Positions 53,099-62,641 are shown, counted from the first letter of the stretch. The stretch is 64,000 bases of DNA from Fibrobacter sp. (GCA_017965445.1 JAGCPZ010000050.1:1-64000), one strand, 5' to 3'. The notes: generated from the letters alone by a model not told the origin. Made by a program: numbers and translations.

Positions 53099-53923
53099 TC
53101 ACTTAGTAATAAAATAATCCTCAGGGTTGACGGGTACTCCGTTCACGCGAATTTCATAATGTAAGCCAAGACTGGACTGAAGGCCGCTCTTGCCAATCAA
53201 CGCAATCGGGTCTCCACGACGGACCTTGTCGCCTTTATCTAAAAGTGTTTGGCCCAAATGCGCATAGAACGTTTTCACATGTTCCAAATGTTCAATCTTC
53301 ATTGTCAGTCCAAAACCGCGGTGTTTGCGGACCTCGACAACAGTCCCCGCTCCAGGCGCATAAACGGTATCCCCCTCGGCAGCCAAGAAATCAATACCCC
53401 TATGCGGGAGTTCCTGGTCCGTAAATGCATCGAACACCATCTCGAAACGGCTCTTGATATCGTGATGATTTCTAAGCGGATGGAGCACCGGAATACGAGC
53501 TGCCAGGGCGGAATCGGCTTCTAGCATATTGAGCGTTTTGCGGAACGTCGATTTCATTTCGTACAAATTCTTTCTCGGAGATGCATCATCTTCTACCGAA
53601 GTCCCTTCGATCGCAAAACCAAGCCCGCCCAATTTCATGGAGCTATCGCGGACAACGCGCGTTTCTTCAATTTTCAAGATAGTCGTATCAACAACAGTGC
53701 GGATTTTCTTGATTTCCTTCTTGATGACAGAGTTTTGGTGATAAACATCTATCAGGTTGCCGTTCGACAAGTTTTCTACAATCTGCATCGGCGAGAACAA
53801 GACAAAGCCCAAAATGGCGCAGATACCTATAACAAGGTAAATAACAGCCTTCCGCACAGAGAACGTCACATCACGCCCTCTGGAATCATTGTTCGGATAA
53901 ATATGAACCTCAAGTTTTTTCAC
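53099..53923 (-). CDS. M23-family (LytM-like) periplasmic protein
   Basis: 274 residues from a GTG at 53923 (AAGG upstream). One N-terminal membrane helix (about 25-45), a coiled-coil-like stretch, then the M23 domain (about 170-270). Zinc residues His174, Asp178 (HRGIDF) and His255 (LHYEI) are seen and His222 (YAHLGQ) is present, but the first His of the HxH motif is Gly253. It may be a weak or inactive LytM domain that regulates other hydrolases, as EnvC/NlpD do for amidases. Downstream of the 87-residue gene in an operon on the minus strand. Confidence 0.8.
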   Translation of the reverse strand: MKKLEVHIYPNNDSRGRDVTFSVRKAVIYLVIGICAILGFVLFSPMQIVENLSNGNLIDVYHQNSVIKKEIKKIRTVVDTTILKIEETRVVRDSSMKLGGLGFAIEGTSVEDDASPRKNLYEMKSTFRKTLNMLEADSALAARIPVLHPLRNHHDIKSRFEMVFDAFTDQELPHRGIDFLAAEGDTVYAPGAGTVVEVRKHRGFGLTMKIEHLEHVKTFYAHLGQTLLDKGDKVRRGDPIALIGKSGLQSSLGLHYEIRVNGVPVNPEDYFITK

Positions 53924-53931
53924 TAGGACCT

Positions 53932-54195
53932 TCAGTCTTTTTTACTTAATTTCTGTTCGAATTCCGCAACTTGTTTCTTAATTTCGAAGATGGCACCCAC
54001 CGCTTCGACTGTAAGAGGGTCATCCTTAATGGTCTCCAGGCGGCCTTCTTGAATCGCTTCGTAAACTCGTTGACCAAGGAACTGGAACTTGGCCTTGAGC
54101 TTGGACTGCACCATCGACAATTCGACACGGGACAAAACGTTGGACGCACAGTCCTTTGCTGTATTTTTAAGCTTATTTAGAGTTTTTTCGTTCAT
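53932..54195 (-). CDS. Small helical protein (87 residues)
   Basis: From the ATG at 54195; earlier in-frame codons lie antisense to the small membrane protein gene. The chain is fully helical (LNKLKNTAKDCASNVLSRVE, AIQEGRLETI, EIKKQVAEFEQKLSKKD), probably coiled coil, with no signal. Eight bp separate its stop from the M23-like gene start, so the two are co-transcribed and may act together. Family unrecognised. Confidence 0.6.
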   Translation of the reverse strand: MNEKTLNKLKNTAKDCASNVLSRVELSMVQSKLKAKFQFLGQRVYEAIQEGRLETIKDDPLTVEAVGAIFEIKKQVAEFEQKLSKKD

Positions 54196-54259
54196 ATTAG
54201 TTTCTCGACCAGTCTCTAAAATAGTAGATTTTTCAACATAAAACAATGGAGATTTTTCT

Positions 54260-54412
54260 ATGAGTCGCAGCGATCGCAGAAGAGCTAAGCAAAATGCAAA
54301 AAAATTCGTCCCAAAAAAAACAAATGCGCTGGATAAACGAGTTATCGTGCTCCTCGCAATCATTGTCGTTGTCTTTTTCGTAGGAACAATGCTCATCCAA
54401 AGAGGTGCTTAA
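54260..54412 (+). CDS. Small single-helix membrane protein before dnaN
   Basis: 50 residues: a strongly basic N-terminus (SRSDRRRAKQNAKK) and one hydrophobic helix (VIVLLAIIVVVFFVGTMLI). GGAG lies 8 nt before the ATG. Its stop is 3 bp before the dnaN start, so they are translated together. Too short to assign. Confidence 0.6.
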   Translation: MSRSDRRRAKQNAKKFVPKKTNALDKRVIVLLAIIVVVFFVGTMLIQRGA

Positions 54413-54415
54413 TCC

Positions 54416-55537
54416 ATGAAGTTCACTATTCAAAAGAATGTTCTGCAGGATGCCCTGCAAGCGGCAATTAGCGCCGTTCCGAACAAATCCACCATCCAAA
54501 TTTTAAACAACTTTTCGCTCCGCTTGGAAGGGAACTTCCTCGAAGTGAGCGCAACCGACTTGGACCTCGGTATCAGGGTCAAGGTGGAAGTGCAGGGCGA
54601 ACGGGATGGTGCAGTCGTCGTTAACGCACGCAAGTTGTTCGACCAAGTGAAAAGCCTCGTGGACCCGAGCATCACGAACATCACTTTTGACGCACAGGAC
54701 TATCTGGTCAAGATCCAGTGGAGCGAACGCGGTAAGGCAAGCATCATCGGCTTTGACGCCAACGACTTCCCGCCGTTCCCGGAAATCGAAAATGGCGAAA
54801 CGCTGAACATCGCCTCGAGCGAACTCGCATTCCTCGCCGAAAAGACATTGTTCGCAACCTCTACCGATTCCACCCGCCTGAGCTTGAACGGCGTGTTCCT
54901 CGAAGCGAAGGACGGCAAGGTTTCTATGGTCGCCACCGACGGTCACCGTCTTGGCCGCGCATCCATCGACCAGGAAGGCGCAGAACTCTCGAACGGCGTC
55001 ATCATCCCGCACAAGGCTTTGCAGCAGATTTTGCACATGGCCAAGGGCGATTCCACCGTTGAGGTCCGCACCTCCTCGACGCACATTCTCTTTAACACGG
55101 GTTCCATCCAAGTTATCTCCAAGCTGTACGAAGGACCGTATCCGAGCTACCGCTCCGTGATTCCGCAGCAGTTCGAACGCACCGCACAGGCGAACACCAC
55201 GGAATTCCAGAACAAGATTCGCAGCGTGATTTCGATGGCCAACGCCCGCACTCGCAAGATTCGTTTGCAGTTCGACAGCAACATCCTCGAACTCAGCGCC
55301 ACGGACCCGGATGTCGGCGGCGATTCCCGCGAAGCACTTGCCATCACGCACAACGGCGAAGGCAGCTTCTGCATCGGCTTCAATGGCCAGTTCCTCGCAG
55401 AAATCCTCAGCATGTGCAAGAGCGAAGAAGTCATCATGAAGATGAACAACCCGCTTGGCGCTTGCATCATCGAGCCGGTTGGCGACAACATGAACTTCTC
55501 GTTCCTGTTGATGCCGACGCACCTCACCGACAACTAG
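54416..55537 (+). CDS. dnaN: DNA polymerase III sliding clamp (beta subunit)
   Basis: 373 residues in three matching subdomains. Encircles DNA and tethers the replicative polymerase; also a hub for mismatch repair and Hda-like regulators. Features include the N-terminal QKNVLQDALQAAISAVPNKSTIQILNNF, the central MVATDGHRLGRAS and the C-terminal LLMPTHLTDN for the clamp-loader/peptide site. dnaA is not adjacent here, unlike in many bacteria. Follows the 50-residue membrane protein by 3 bp; terminator directly after. Confidence 0.96.
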   Translation: MKFTIQKNVLQDALQAAISAVPNKSTIQILNNFSLRLEGNFLEVSATDLDLGIRVKVEVQGERDGAVVVNARKLFDQVKSLVDPSITNITFDAQDYLVKIQWSERGKASIIGFDANDFPPFPEIENGETLNIASSELAFLAEKTLFATSTDSTRLSLNGVFLEAKDGKVSMVATDGHRLGRASIDQEGAELSNGVIIPHKALQQILHMAKGDSTVEVRTSSTHILFNTGSIQVISKLYEGPYPSYRSVIPQQFERTAQANTTEFQNKIRSVISMANARTRKIRLQFDSNILELSATDPDVGGDSREALAITHNGEGSFCIGFNGQFLAEILSMCKSEEVIMKMNNPLGACIIEPVGDNMNFSFLLMPTHLTDN

Positions 55538-55557
55538 TCGCGGTCATGAAAACATTG

Positions 55558-55588
55558 AAGGGGCTCTCGTTCGAGAGCCTTTTTTGTT
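55558..55588 (+). terminator. Rho-independent terminator of dnaN
   Basis: GGCTCTCG / CGAGAGCC stem around TT, then six T. Confidence 0.9.
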
Positions 55589-55654
55589 TTTAATTAGAAA
55601 GAATAAAGTAAATTTATTTATAATGGTAGAACATCAAAGAACAAAATACCATCC

Positions 55655-56497
55655 ATGAAAAAAGCGATACCGACATTTCTGTACCTTGCATGTTTTGCTT
55701 TTTATTTGTGCAGTTGCAGCTGGCAAAAAGCTCAAGTCACGGAAGGCTTATTCGATGTTTACGCCCCCGCCCCTTACACTGGAGCCGCATTTTCGATGGA
55801 TGAAAAATCCAGCGCCATGCGAGCTAGCATACAAATTCGCAAAAACGAAAAGGAAACATGGCAACTCGAAGGCATTAAAAACGACCCAATCCATAGCGAC
55901 AATCACGGGGAAAGTTTAAACACGAGCAATGCAAATATCGCCTACCGATTCAAGAGATTTCCCGTCACCGGTTCATTCGACTACTTTAGCAAAAACATTA
56001 TTTCTATGTGGGGAGTAGGAATTGGTCTAGACCCCTATCCCTTTATCCGCGGGACCGTTGGGGTAAATTCGAGGCACATTGAAGCAGGCATAACAGCATA
56101 TCTAAACATGAGCCAGAATACATCTACAAATAAAATAAATTGGATATCCCATAATTACGAAGGCATGATGTCTGGTTACGAAGATCACGCCGGCACAGTC
56201 GAAGGCAAATATCAAGAAGTCAAATTCAATGGTGGAATCGGCGGATTTATAAACTACTTCCCCATAAAATCAATTGCTATTTCTTACGCACCATTCCTTT
56301 ACAGGCCTTGGTGGGACGACGAAGTTCGCGACTACGAAGTTTCTTTCCGATTCCCATTCATTTTCACGCAATATTTCGGTGCGTCCGTTCTCATAGCAAA
56401 GCACGTACAAGTTTCTGCGGGGGCGACACTCTATTTGAGCCCAGCCGTCAGAGGGAGTCATTGGTTCTTTGATTCGGGAATTGGTTTTGTATTCTGA
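55655..56497 (+). CDS. Hypothetical outer-membrane-like lipoprotein
   Basis: 280 residues. Lipobox-like FYLCSC at about 16-21, then a barrel-like set of strands (IAYRFKRFPVTGSFDYF, WGVGIGLDPYPFIRGTVGVN, VQVSAGATLYLS) ending DSGIGFVF. It could be a lipid-anchored barrel-like protein or a secreted beta protein. Its last 40 bp overlap the 3' end of the convergent PEGA-domain gene, an unusually long overlap. Function unknown. Confidence 0.65.
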   Translation: MKKAIPTFLYLACFAFYLCSCSWQKAQVTEGLFDVYAPAPYTGAAFSMDEKSSAMRASIQIRKNEKETWQLEGIKNDPIHSDNHGESLNTSNANIAYRFKRFPVTGSFDYFSKNIISMWGVGIGLDPYPFIRGTVGVNSRHIEAGITAYLNMSQNTSTNKINWISHNYEGMMSGYEDHAGTVEGKYQEVKFNGGIGGFINYFPIKSIAISYAPFLYRPWWDDEVRDYEVSFRFPFIFTQYFGASVLIAKHVQVSAGATLYLSPAVRGSHWFFDSGIGFVF

Positions 56498-57492
56498 CGG
56501 CAAGGGTATTGACGATACCATTTTTTCACTAAAGGTTTGCTCCTGAAATTTTGGCAGGCGTGAATATTTCTCTGGCTAAAAACATGCCCCGAAATGCCCA
56601 TCGTCGGAGAACCAACCAGTAACCATCCCGCAAGCGTCATGCCCAAAGTACTGGCCAAGCTTCCTCCCGCCACCGCACCAACTATTCCAAAAGCTCCCGT
56701 CACTATTCCGCCTCTCATAAGAGCATCCCCAAGCGGTCTTGGATGCGGTAGCGAATCAACTTCACAAGGAATAAACTCATCACTTCGATAGACACTTGTT
56801 CCAGAACCAGATTCTGCAGCCCAAACTAAATCATCAGACTCCTCGTAACAGATATACTTCGCGTTAACCATAAGCGTATCATCATCGTCACGTTTCTGAC
56901 GCAGAAACTGAATTTTTTCAGCATTAACATAATGCATTACCGCTCCATTTACGTAGGCAACGGAATCTTTATAATAATGAGCTAAATCTGTTCCTTTATG
57001 CAGCATATTCTTAGTCTCAACAACTTTCTGCAAAGATTCTGACTTTACATCATATTCCTTATACGGGTTTCTTGCAATTTTTTCCCTATTACATCTCGTT
57101 ACATTTTCTCCTACAACCCAAGCTGACAACGGAGCCACAAAAATATTTATCGGAAACGGAACCAATAAAAGCGGAACGAAACCAGCAACAACACTGCCCG
57201 CTACACCAGCATTTACATTTCGGTTATAATCATCAGTAACGTCTATAACGGTGTCCAAAACCACATTGTTGTAAACTTTCATAATTAGATGGTGTTCGCC
57301 AACCGGAAGCTTTACATCTAGAGGTGTATTTCCCATAAATTTATCGTCTAAAAAAATAGCGGCAGAACCAGAACCGTTTGTAATATAAACTCGCCCAAGA
57401 ATATCATCATTATTCTTCCGAACAACCTTATCCGCCATTGTACAACCGGCTAAGAAAAAAGCCAAAAAAAACAGAACAAAAAATTTATACAT
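56458..57492 (-). CDS. PEGA-domain lipoprotein
   Basis: 344 residues. Lipobox LAGC at about 14-17; a PEGA domain at about 34-95 (GRVYITNGSGSAAIFLDDKFMGNTPLDVKLPVGEHHL in outline). One or two hydrophobic hairpins follow (GVAGSVVAGFVPLLLVPFPINIFVAPLSAWVVG), and a glycine-rich hydrophobic stretch near 270-300. The strongly hydrophobic middle suggests membrane contact beyond the lipid anchor. Overlaps the 3' end of the gene to its left by 40 bp. Function unknown. Confidence 0.7.
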   Translation of the reverse strand: MYKFFVLFFLAFFLAGCTMADKVVRKNNDDILGRVYITNGSGSAAIFLDDKFMGNTPLDVKLPVGEHHLIMKVYNNVVLDTVIDVTDDYNRNVNAGVAGSVVAGFVPLLLVPFPINIFVAPLSAWVVGENVTRCNREKIARNPYKEYDVKSESLQKVVETKNMLHKGTDLAHYYKDSVAYVNGAVMHYVNAEKIQFLRQKRDDDDTLMVNAKYICYEESDDLVWAAESGSGTSVYRSDEFIPCEVDSLPHPRPLGDALMRGGIVTGAFGIVGAVAGGSLASTLGMTLAGWLLVGSPTMGISGHVFSQRNIHACQNFRSKPLVKKWYRQYPCRQNTKPIPESKNQ

Positions 57493-57538
57493 ATTCCAAC
57501 AATAGCAAATCTATATTGAGAATTCGATTACACCACAA

Positions 57539-58204
57539 CTACCTAACGCACCTCACAGAACGGGCATCCGTTTTCGCAAATGCGTTCAAGCTCGCCGCAT
57601 CGCTACTGAACGACAAGAACAAATAGTACGCCAGCGACTCCGGAAACTCATCATCTTCCGTTGCGCTCCAAAAATAAGCGTAACCACCGATACCGTCGAA
57701 CTTGCCACCAGTAACTGCACCATCATCTGCTTTCGAAACGGCACTACGATACCCCGCCGGGAGAGCCTTGAAGCCCAAAGCATCCGAACCGTTCCCTTTC
57801 TTGAACCAACCGTCTTTAGCTTTCAAAGCCGCGCCAGCATCGCCCCTGGACGACGCCACGCCATCCTTGAGCAATTCCGCAATAAGCTTCTCGAAATCAG
57901 CCTTCGTCGGCAGGCGCCAACCCTCCGGGCAAACCGTTTTCGCCTCTGCCCATGTATAAAGACGCCCCAAACGCTTGCAGTTGCGGGTATCGCCATCGGG
58001 GCAAGCGCTTGACTCCGTTGCATAATTCAGATTTTTCGCCATCCATGTCTGTTCGCCGATTTTTATGACGCCATAAGACTGCCCATCACGCGAATCTGTA
58101 AACGACTCGGAACAAGCGGAAAGGAAGAAAAAAAGAACAAGTGCGCCAAACCTACCGAATGCGAGCAACGAAGAAAATGGCGAACGTAAGAATAGATTAT
58201 TCAT
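57539..58204 (-). CDS. FISUMP-domain lipoprotein
   Basis: 221 residues from the ATG at 58204. Lipobox FFLSAC near 30, then one FISUMP (Fibrobacter succinogenes major paralogous) domain: GVIKIGEQTWMAKNLNYATE, CPDGDTRNCKRLGRLYTWAEA, VCPEGWRLPTKADFEKLI, FWSATEDDE, and C-terminal SVRCVR. These cysteine-containing domains are repeated many times in Fibrobacter genomes and are thought to be surface-exposed. It is a strong taxonomic marker. Standalone gene. Confidence 0.9.
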   Translation of the reverse strand: MNNLFLRSPFSSLLAFGRFGALVLFFFLSACSESFTDSRDGQSYGVIKIGEQTWMAKNLNYATESSACPDGDTRNCKRLGRLYTWAEAKTVCPEGWRLPTKADFEKLIAELLKDGVASSRGDAGAALKAKDGWFKKGNGSDALGFKALPAGYRSAVSKADDGAVTGGKFDGIGGYAYFWSATEDDEFPESLAYYLFLSFSSDAASLNAFAKTDARSVRCVR

Positions 58205-58279
58205 ATAACCCAAAATATATTTTTTTTACACCAAAATCAAGATATCCACAATTGTTGATAAATTGTTAAATAAGTTCCC

Positions 58280-59185
58280 TTATCTGCAATGTCTCTTTAG
58301 TGCTGCAATGTATGCTTCGGCGTAACGCGATTTGGTGACGCCTTTGCGCATTACGTAACCGACGGTCATCTTGTCGTGAACGTCGAGGCGTTTTGCGATG
58401 ATGTTCTTGCCGTTGAGCTTATGGCTGATGACGCCGGAGCAAATGGTGTAGCCGTCAAGGCCGATGAGCAAGTTGAAAAGCGTCGCGCGGTCGCGGACTT
58501 TGATGTTTCGCGGGCAATCGAAATCGATGGCGGTGAGGGGTTCTTCGGCAAAGTAGAACGAGTTGAAATCGCCTTGTTCGTAAGTCAAGTACGGGAATGG
58601 CTTGAGATCGGCGAGAGTGATTTTTTCTTTTTTGGCAAGCGGATTCTTCGATGACATGAACACGTGAAGCGGGGTTGCAAAAAGTGGTTCAAACACGAGA
58701 TTGTTCTTTTGGATGAGCTTACGGATGACTTTTTCGTTTTTGTCGCTGAGGTAGAGCACGCCCATTTCACTTTTCATTTTGGCGACATCGTCAATAATTT
58801 CGTTGGTTTGCGTTTCGCGGAGCGTAAAGTCGTAACTCGGACCACCAAATTTGCGAATAACATCGACGAATGCGTTTACGGCAAAGGAATAATGCTGGCA
58901 ACTGACGGAGAATATCATGTTGCCACCCTTGCCGCCTTTATAGCGGTCTTCCAAAAGTGTCGCCTGCTCCAGAACCTGCCTTGCGTACGAAAGGAATTCG
59001 TCGCCTTCGTTTGTTATGGTGACACCTTTGTTGGAACGGTTGAAAATCGTCACGCCCATTTCTTCTTCGAGTTCATGGATGGCGGCGGTAAGGCTTGGCT
59101 GCGAGATAAAAACGCGTTTGGAGGCTTCGGTAATATTTCGCGTGTCTGCAATGGCAATGGCGTATTTAAGTTGTTGTAGGGTCAT
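58280..59185 (-). CDS. LysR-family transcriptional regulator divergent from metE
   Basis: 301 residues from the ATG at 59185. N-terminal winged HTH (LQQLKYAIAIADTRNITEASKRVFISQPSLT in outline, then ELEEEMGVTIFNRSNKGV) and a periplasmic-binding-like effector domain (about 90-300). Lies back to back with metE, as MetR does in E. coli; the inverted repeat ACCATAG-N7-CTATGGT between them is a plausible binding site. MetR senses homocysteine; the effector here is not known. No MetR-specific signature recognised. Confidence 0.82.
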   Translation of the reverse strand: MTLQQLKYAIAIADTRNITEASKRVFISQPSLTAAIHELEEEMGVTIFNRSNKGVTITNEGDEFLSYARQVLEQATLLEDRYKGGKGGNMIFSVSCQHYSFAVNAFVDVIRKFGGPSYDFTLRETQTNEIIDDVAKMKSEMGVLYLSDKNEKVIRKLIQKNNLVFEPLFATPLHVFMSSKNPLAKKEKITLADLKPFPYLTYEQGDFNSFYFAEEPLTAIDFDCPRNIKVRDRATLFNLLIGLDGYTICSGVISHKLNGKNIIAKRLDVHDKMTVGYVMRKGVTKSRYAEAYIAALKRHCR

Positions 59186-59356
59186 ATAGGTATGAGGTGT
59201 TAGGTTATAGGTATTAGGAGATTCCCACCTAAAGGTGGCCATGCGCACTATGGAACAAAGTTCCAAGTGCTGTCCGCCCGGTTGGAGCCGGGAATGACAA
59301 TGTCTGCAATGTCATGCCGGACACCGTTCCGGCATCACCTTTTGTCATAAGCTACT

Positions 59357-59377
59357 ACCATAGGAAAAATCTATGGT
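59357..59377. promoter_or_regulatory. LysR-type binding site upstream of metE
   Basis: ACCATAG-N7-CTATGGT, perfect 7-bp arms, matching the LysR consensus shape (ATAG-N7-CTAT core). It lies 95 bp before metE and about 170 bp from the regulator start, with extragenic repeat DNA (59220-59340) between. Confidence 0.6.
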
Positions 59378-59471
59378 GAACATACAAAAAATAGTATTTT
59401 ACCTATTCCAAAAATGTGAATATATTTGGAAGCGTTCAAGAAAAACAAATAAAAAAGGTAGGTTAATTAAT

Positions 59472-61739
59472 ATGACAACGAAAAACACATCTGTAATTGG
59501 TTTTCCGCGTATCGGTAAGAATCGTGAACTCAAATTTGCAAGCGAAAAGTTTTTCAAGGGCGAAGTATCCGAAGCAGAACTCCAAAAGGTCGCAGAAGAA
59601 ATTCGCCTTTACGGTTGGAGGAAGCAGCGCGAAGCTAATATTTCCTTCATTCCATCGAACGATTTCTCGTTCTACGACAACGTTCTTGACACCGCATTTT
59701 TGCTGAATGTTATTCCGGCTCGTTATCAGGAACTCAATTTGAGCCTTCTCGAAAAGTATTTTGCAGCCGCCCACGGCTATCAGGGCGAAAAAGGCGATGT
59801 AAAGGCCCTCCCGATGAAGAAGTGGTTCAATACGAACTACCATTACATTGTTCCGGAAATTGATGACACGACCGAACTCAAGCTTGTGGGCAAGAAGCCC
59901 ATTGAAGAATTTAACGAAGCCAAAATGGCCGGAATTGAAACCATCCCGACTGTTATCGGCCCTTATACATTCCTCCGCCTCGCCCGCTACAACGGCCAGA
60001 AGAAGGCTAAGGACTTTGTCGCAGCCGCAATCGTTGCTTACGCAAAGCTAGCTGATCAGCTTGCCACTGCAGGCGCCAAGTGGATCAGCATCGCAGAACC
60101 GGCTTTGGTTTTTGATGTAACTGCCGAAGAACGCGATCTTTTCAAGTCCATTTACGTTGAACTCGTTAAGCAGATTCACGATGTTGCCAAGGTAAAGGTC
60201 AATTTGCAAACTTACTTCGGCGATATCCGCGATGTTTACGAAGACGTGATTGCGCTCGACTTCGACGGCATCGGTCTTGACTTTGTCGAAGGTCTCCAAT
60301 CTCTTGAACTTTTGAAGAAAGGTTTCCCGAAAGGGGCGGTTCTTTTCGCAGGCGTTGTGAACGGCAAAAACATCTGGCGCGCTGATTACGCACAGAAGAA
60401 CGCGCTCCTCGCCGAAATCGAAAAATACGTAGATGCTAAAAACGTAGTTGTTGGCACTTCTTGCTCTCTCTTGCACGTGCCCTACACGGTTGCAGCCGAA
60501 CAGAAGCTTTCGGCAGACATACTCAAGCACTTCGCATTCGCCGAAGAAAAGCTCACGGAACTCGCAGAACTCGCCAACGCCAACGCAGCCGCTCTCGAAA
60601 AGAACAAGACTTTGTTCGCTACCGCACGCATCAAGGAAAATAAAGCTGTGCAAAGTGAACTTGCCGCCCTTACCGCTGCCGATTTCGAACGTAAGCCAAG
60701 CCGCCTCGAACGCCGCGTTGTGCAGAAAGAAGAATTCAAGTTGCCGTCGTTCCCCACGACCACAATCGGTTCCTTCCCGCAGACTGCTGAAGTCCGCGCC
60801 AACCGCGCCGCATTCCGCAAGGGTGAAATCTCTCACGAACAGTATATCAAGTTCAACCAGAAAAAAATCGCCGAATGCATCAAGCTGCAAGAAGAAATTG
60901 GTCTTGACGTGATTGTGCATGGCGAATTCGAACGCAACGACATGGTGGAATATTTCGGTTCCAAGATTGACGGTTTCGTGTTCACGCAGAACGCCTGGGT
61001 ACAGAGTTACGGCACCCGTTGCGTCAAGCCGCCTGTCGTGTGGGGTGACGTGAGCCGCAGCGCTCCGATTACAGTTGAATGGTCCGTTTTCGCACAAGGT
61101 TGTACAGACAAGCCGGTGAAAGGCATGCTTACGGGACCTGTCACGATTCTCAACTGGTCTTTCCCGCGTGAAGATGTTTCCCTCAAGACGCAAGCACAGC
61201 AGATTGGCCTTGCCATCCGCGACGAAGTTTTGGACCTCGAAAAGAACGGTATCAAAATCATCCAGATTGACGAAGCCGCTCTCCGCGAAAAGTTGCCGCT
61301 CCGCAAGAGCGACTGGCACAAGGAATACCTCGACTGGGCTATTCCCGCATTCCGCCTGGTGCACGCGAAGGTCAAGCCCGAAACGCAAATCCACACGCAC
61401 ATGTGCTATAGTGAATTCAACGACATTGTCCGCGATATCGACAACATGGATGCCGACGTGATTACCTTCGAAGCAAGCCGTTCCGACCTCAAGTTGCTTG
61501 ACGCCTTGAACGAAGCGAAGTTCGAAACGCAGGTAGGCCCAGGTGTTTACGACATCCACTCCCCGCGCGTTCCGTCGCAACAAGAGATTGTCGATGCACT
61601 CCACAAGATTATCGCAAAGATCCCGCAGCAAAATGTCTGGGTGAACCCCGATTGCGGCCTCAAGACTCGCGGCGAAACCGAAACCACGGCTAGCCTCAAG
61701 AATCTCGTTGCCGCAGCAAAGCAACTGCGCGAAGAATAA
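59472..61739 (+). CDS. metE: Cobalamin-independent methionine synthase
   Basis: 755 residues from the ATG at 59472 (an earlier in-frame start adds 33 unconserved residues); the E. coli enzyme has 753. Transfers methyl from methyltetrahydrofolate to homocysteine. N-terminal GFPRIGKNRELKFASEKFF and LYGWRKQREANISFIPSNDFSFYDNVLD fit the family; the zinc ligands are in HTHMCYSEF (His642 and Cys645, roughly) and VNPDCGLKTRG (about Cys727). TIGSFPQTAEVR and IQIDEAALREKLPLR are also typical. Regulated probably by the divergent LysR protein. No B12 riboswitch visible upstream. Confidence 0.96.
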   Translation: MTTKNTSVIGFPRIGKNRELKFASEKFFKGEVSEAELQKVAEEIRLYGWRKQREANISFIPSNDFSFYDNVLDTAFLLNVIPARYQELNLSLLEKYFAAAHGYQGEKGDVKALPMKKWFNTNYHYIVPEIDDTTELKLVGKKPIEEFNEAKMAGIETIPTVIGPYTFLRLARYNGQKKAKDFVAAAIVAYAKLADQLATAGAKWISIAEPALVFDVTAEERDLFKSIYVELVKQIHDVAKVKVNLQTYFGDIRDVYEDVIALDFDGIGLDFVEGLQSLELLKKGFPKGAVLFAGVVNGKNIWRADYAQKNALLAEIEKYVDAKNVVVGTSCSLLHVPYTVAAEQKLSADILKHFAFAEEKLTELAELANANAAALEKNKTLFATARIKENKAVQSELAALTAADFERKPSRLERRVVQKEEFKLPSFPTTTIGSFPQTAEVRANRAAFRKGEISHEQYIKFNQKKIAECIKLQEEIGLDVIVHGEFERNDMVEYFGSKIDGFVFTQNAWVQSYGTRCVKPPVVWGDVSRSAPITVEWSVFAQGCTDKPVKGMLTGPVTILNWSFPREDVSLKTQAQQIGLAIRDEVLDLEKNGIKIIQIDEAALREKLPLRKSDWHKEYLDWAIPAFRLVHAKVKPETQIHTHMCYSEFNDIVRDIDNMDADVITFEASRSDLKLLDALNEAKFETQVGPGVYDIHSPRVPSQQEIVDALHKIIAKIPQQNVWVNPDCGLKTRGETETTASLKNLVAAAKQLREE

Positions 61740-62071
61740 TGGTGACCCCGGCCGGGGTGACAACGCAAAAAACTTACACCTCCTGATTTCGCGATGATGC
61801 AATCACATTTTCGATAGAAGGATTCCAAGTTCGCACCAGTCTATCATCCTTTGCATTGAAGCGAAAGCAGAAACCAATCAATCCCCGTGTGCAAATACGC
61901 CGCGGGGATTTCTTCCACTTCAGACACCGTTGAATATTGCAGCTATAACAGATTATAAATTAAAACAATCTCGAATCGACCCATTGCTTTTTACAAGCAT
62001 ATCTTTGGAACACAACCTATATTTTAGAGACTGAATAACTTATATTACCATCGAGAATTTGGAGGCCACAA
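61740..62071. other. Intergenic region after metE
   Basis: 332 bp with a CCCCGGCCGGGG palindrome at about 61746, a hairpin AATCCCCG / CGGGGATT at 61880-61910 followed by a weak T tract, and TATATTAC at 62041. The latter with GGAGG at 62060 serves the HD-domain gene. No further gene seen. Confidence 0.45.
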
Positions 62072-62641
62072 ATGAATTTAACACTCGAACGCGCAAAAGA
62101 AATCAACAAAAATCATGTTACAGAAGAATCGCTAATAATCCATTCGCTCAATGTATGCTATGCGATGGGCGCAATGGCGAAACATTTCGGCGAAGACGTT
62201 GAACACTGGGAAGCCGTAGGCTATTTGCACGACTACGATTACCAGGAATTCCCGGAAGAGCATTTGCAACACACCGAAAAAGAGCTGCTGGCACAAGACG
62301 TTTCCGAAGAAGATGTCCGCGCCATCATGAGTCATGGCTTTGAAATTGTAAACGATGTCGAACCCAAAACGAACATGGAAAAAAGCCTTTTTACAGTCGA
62401 TGAACTCACAGGAATCATCCAAGCATGTGCACGAATGCGCCCGAACGGAATTCTTGACCTCGAAGTAAAAAGCTTTATCAAAAAATTCAAGGACAAAAAA
62501 TTCGCCGCGAAATGCAATCGCGACTACATTCTAAAAGGTTGTACATTGCTCGGCATGGACGTAAAAGATGTCGCCGCAATCTGCATCGAAGGAATGCGCG
62601 CCCACGCCGATGAAATCGGTTTAGCAGGCGCCACGAACTAA
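62072..62641 (+). CDS. HD-domain protein
   Basis: 189 residues. HD superfamily metal-dependent phosphohydrolase fold: first His in HSLNVCYAMG, the HD pair in YLHDYDYQEFP, and a later Asp-containing DELTGIIQACARMRP. GGAGGCCACAA precedes the start. Such proteins hydrolyse nucleotide or other phosphate esters; no substrate apparent. It converges with the serine acetyltransferase gene 10 bp beyond its stop. Confidence 0.8.
   Translation: MNLTLERAKEINKNHVTEESLIIHSLNVCYAMGAMAKHFGEDVEHWEAVGYLHDYDYQEFPEEHLQHTEKELLAQDVSEEDVRAIMSHGFEIVNDVEPKTNMEKSLFTVDELTGIIQACARMRPNGILDLEVKSFIKKFKDKKFAAKCNRDYILKGCTLLGMDVKDVAAICIEGMRAHADEIGLAGATN

Noticed and set aside
59186..59471. B12 or SAM riboswitch before metE
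   Set aside because: No recognisable conserved core; the region is repeat DNA plus a LysR-type palindrome.
60048..61802. 584-codon frame on the minus strand opposite metE
   Set aside because: Antisense shadow; metE carries all zinc ligands in the other strand.
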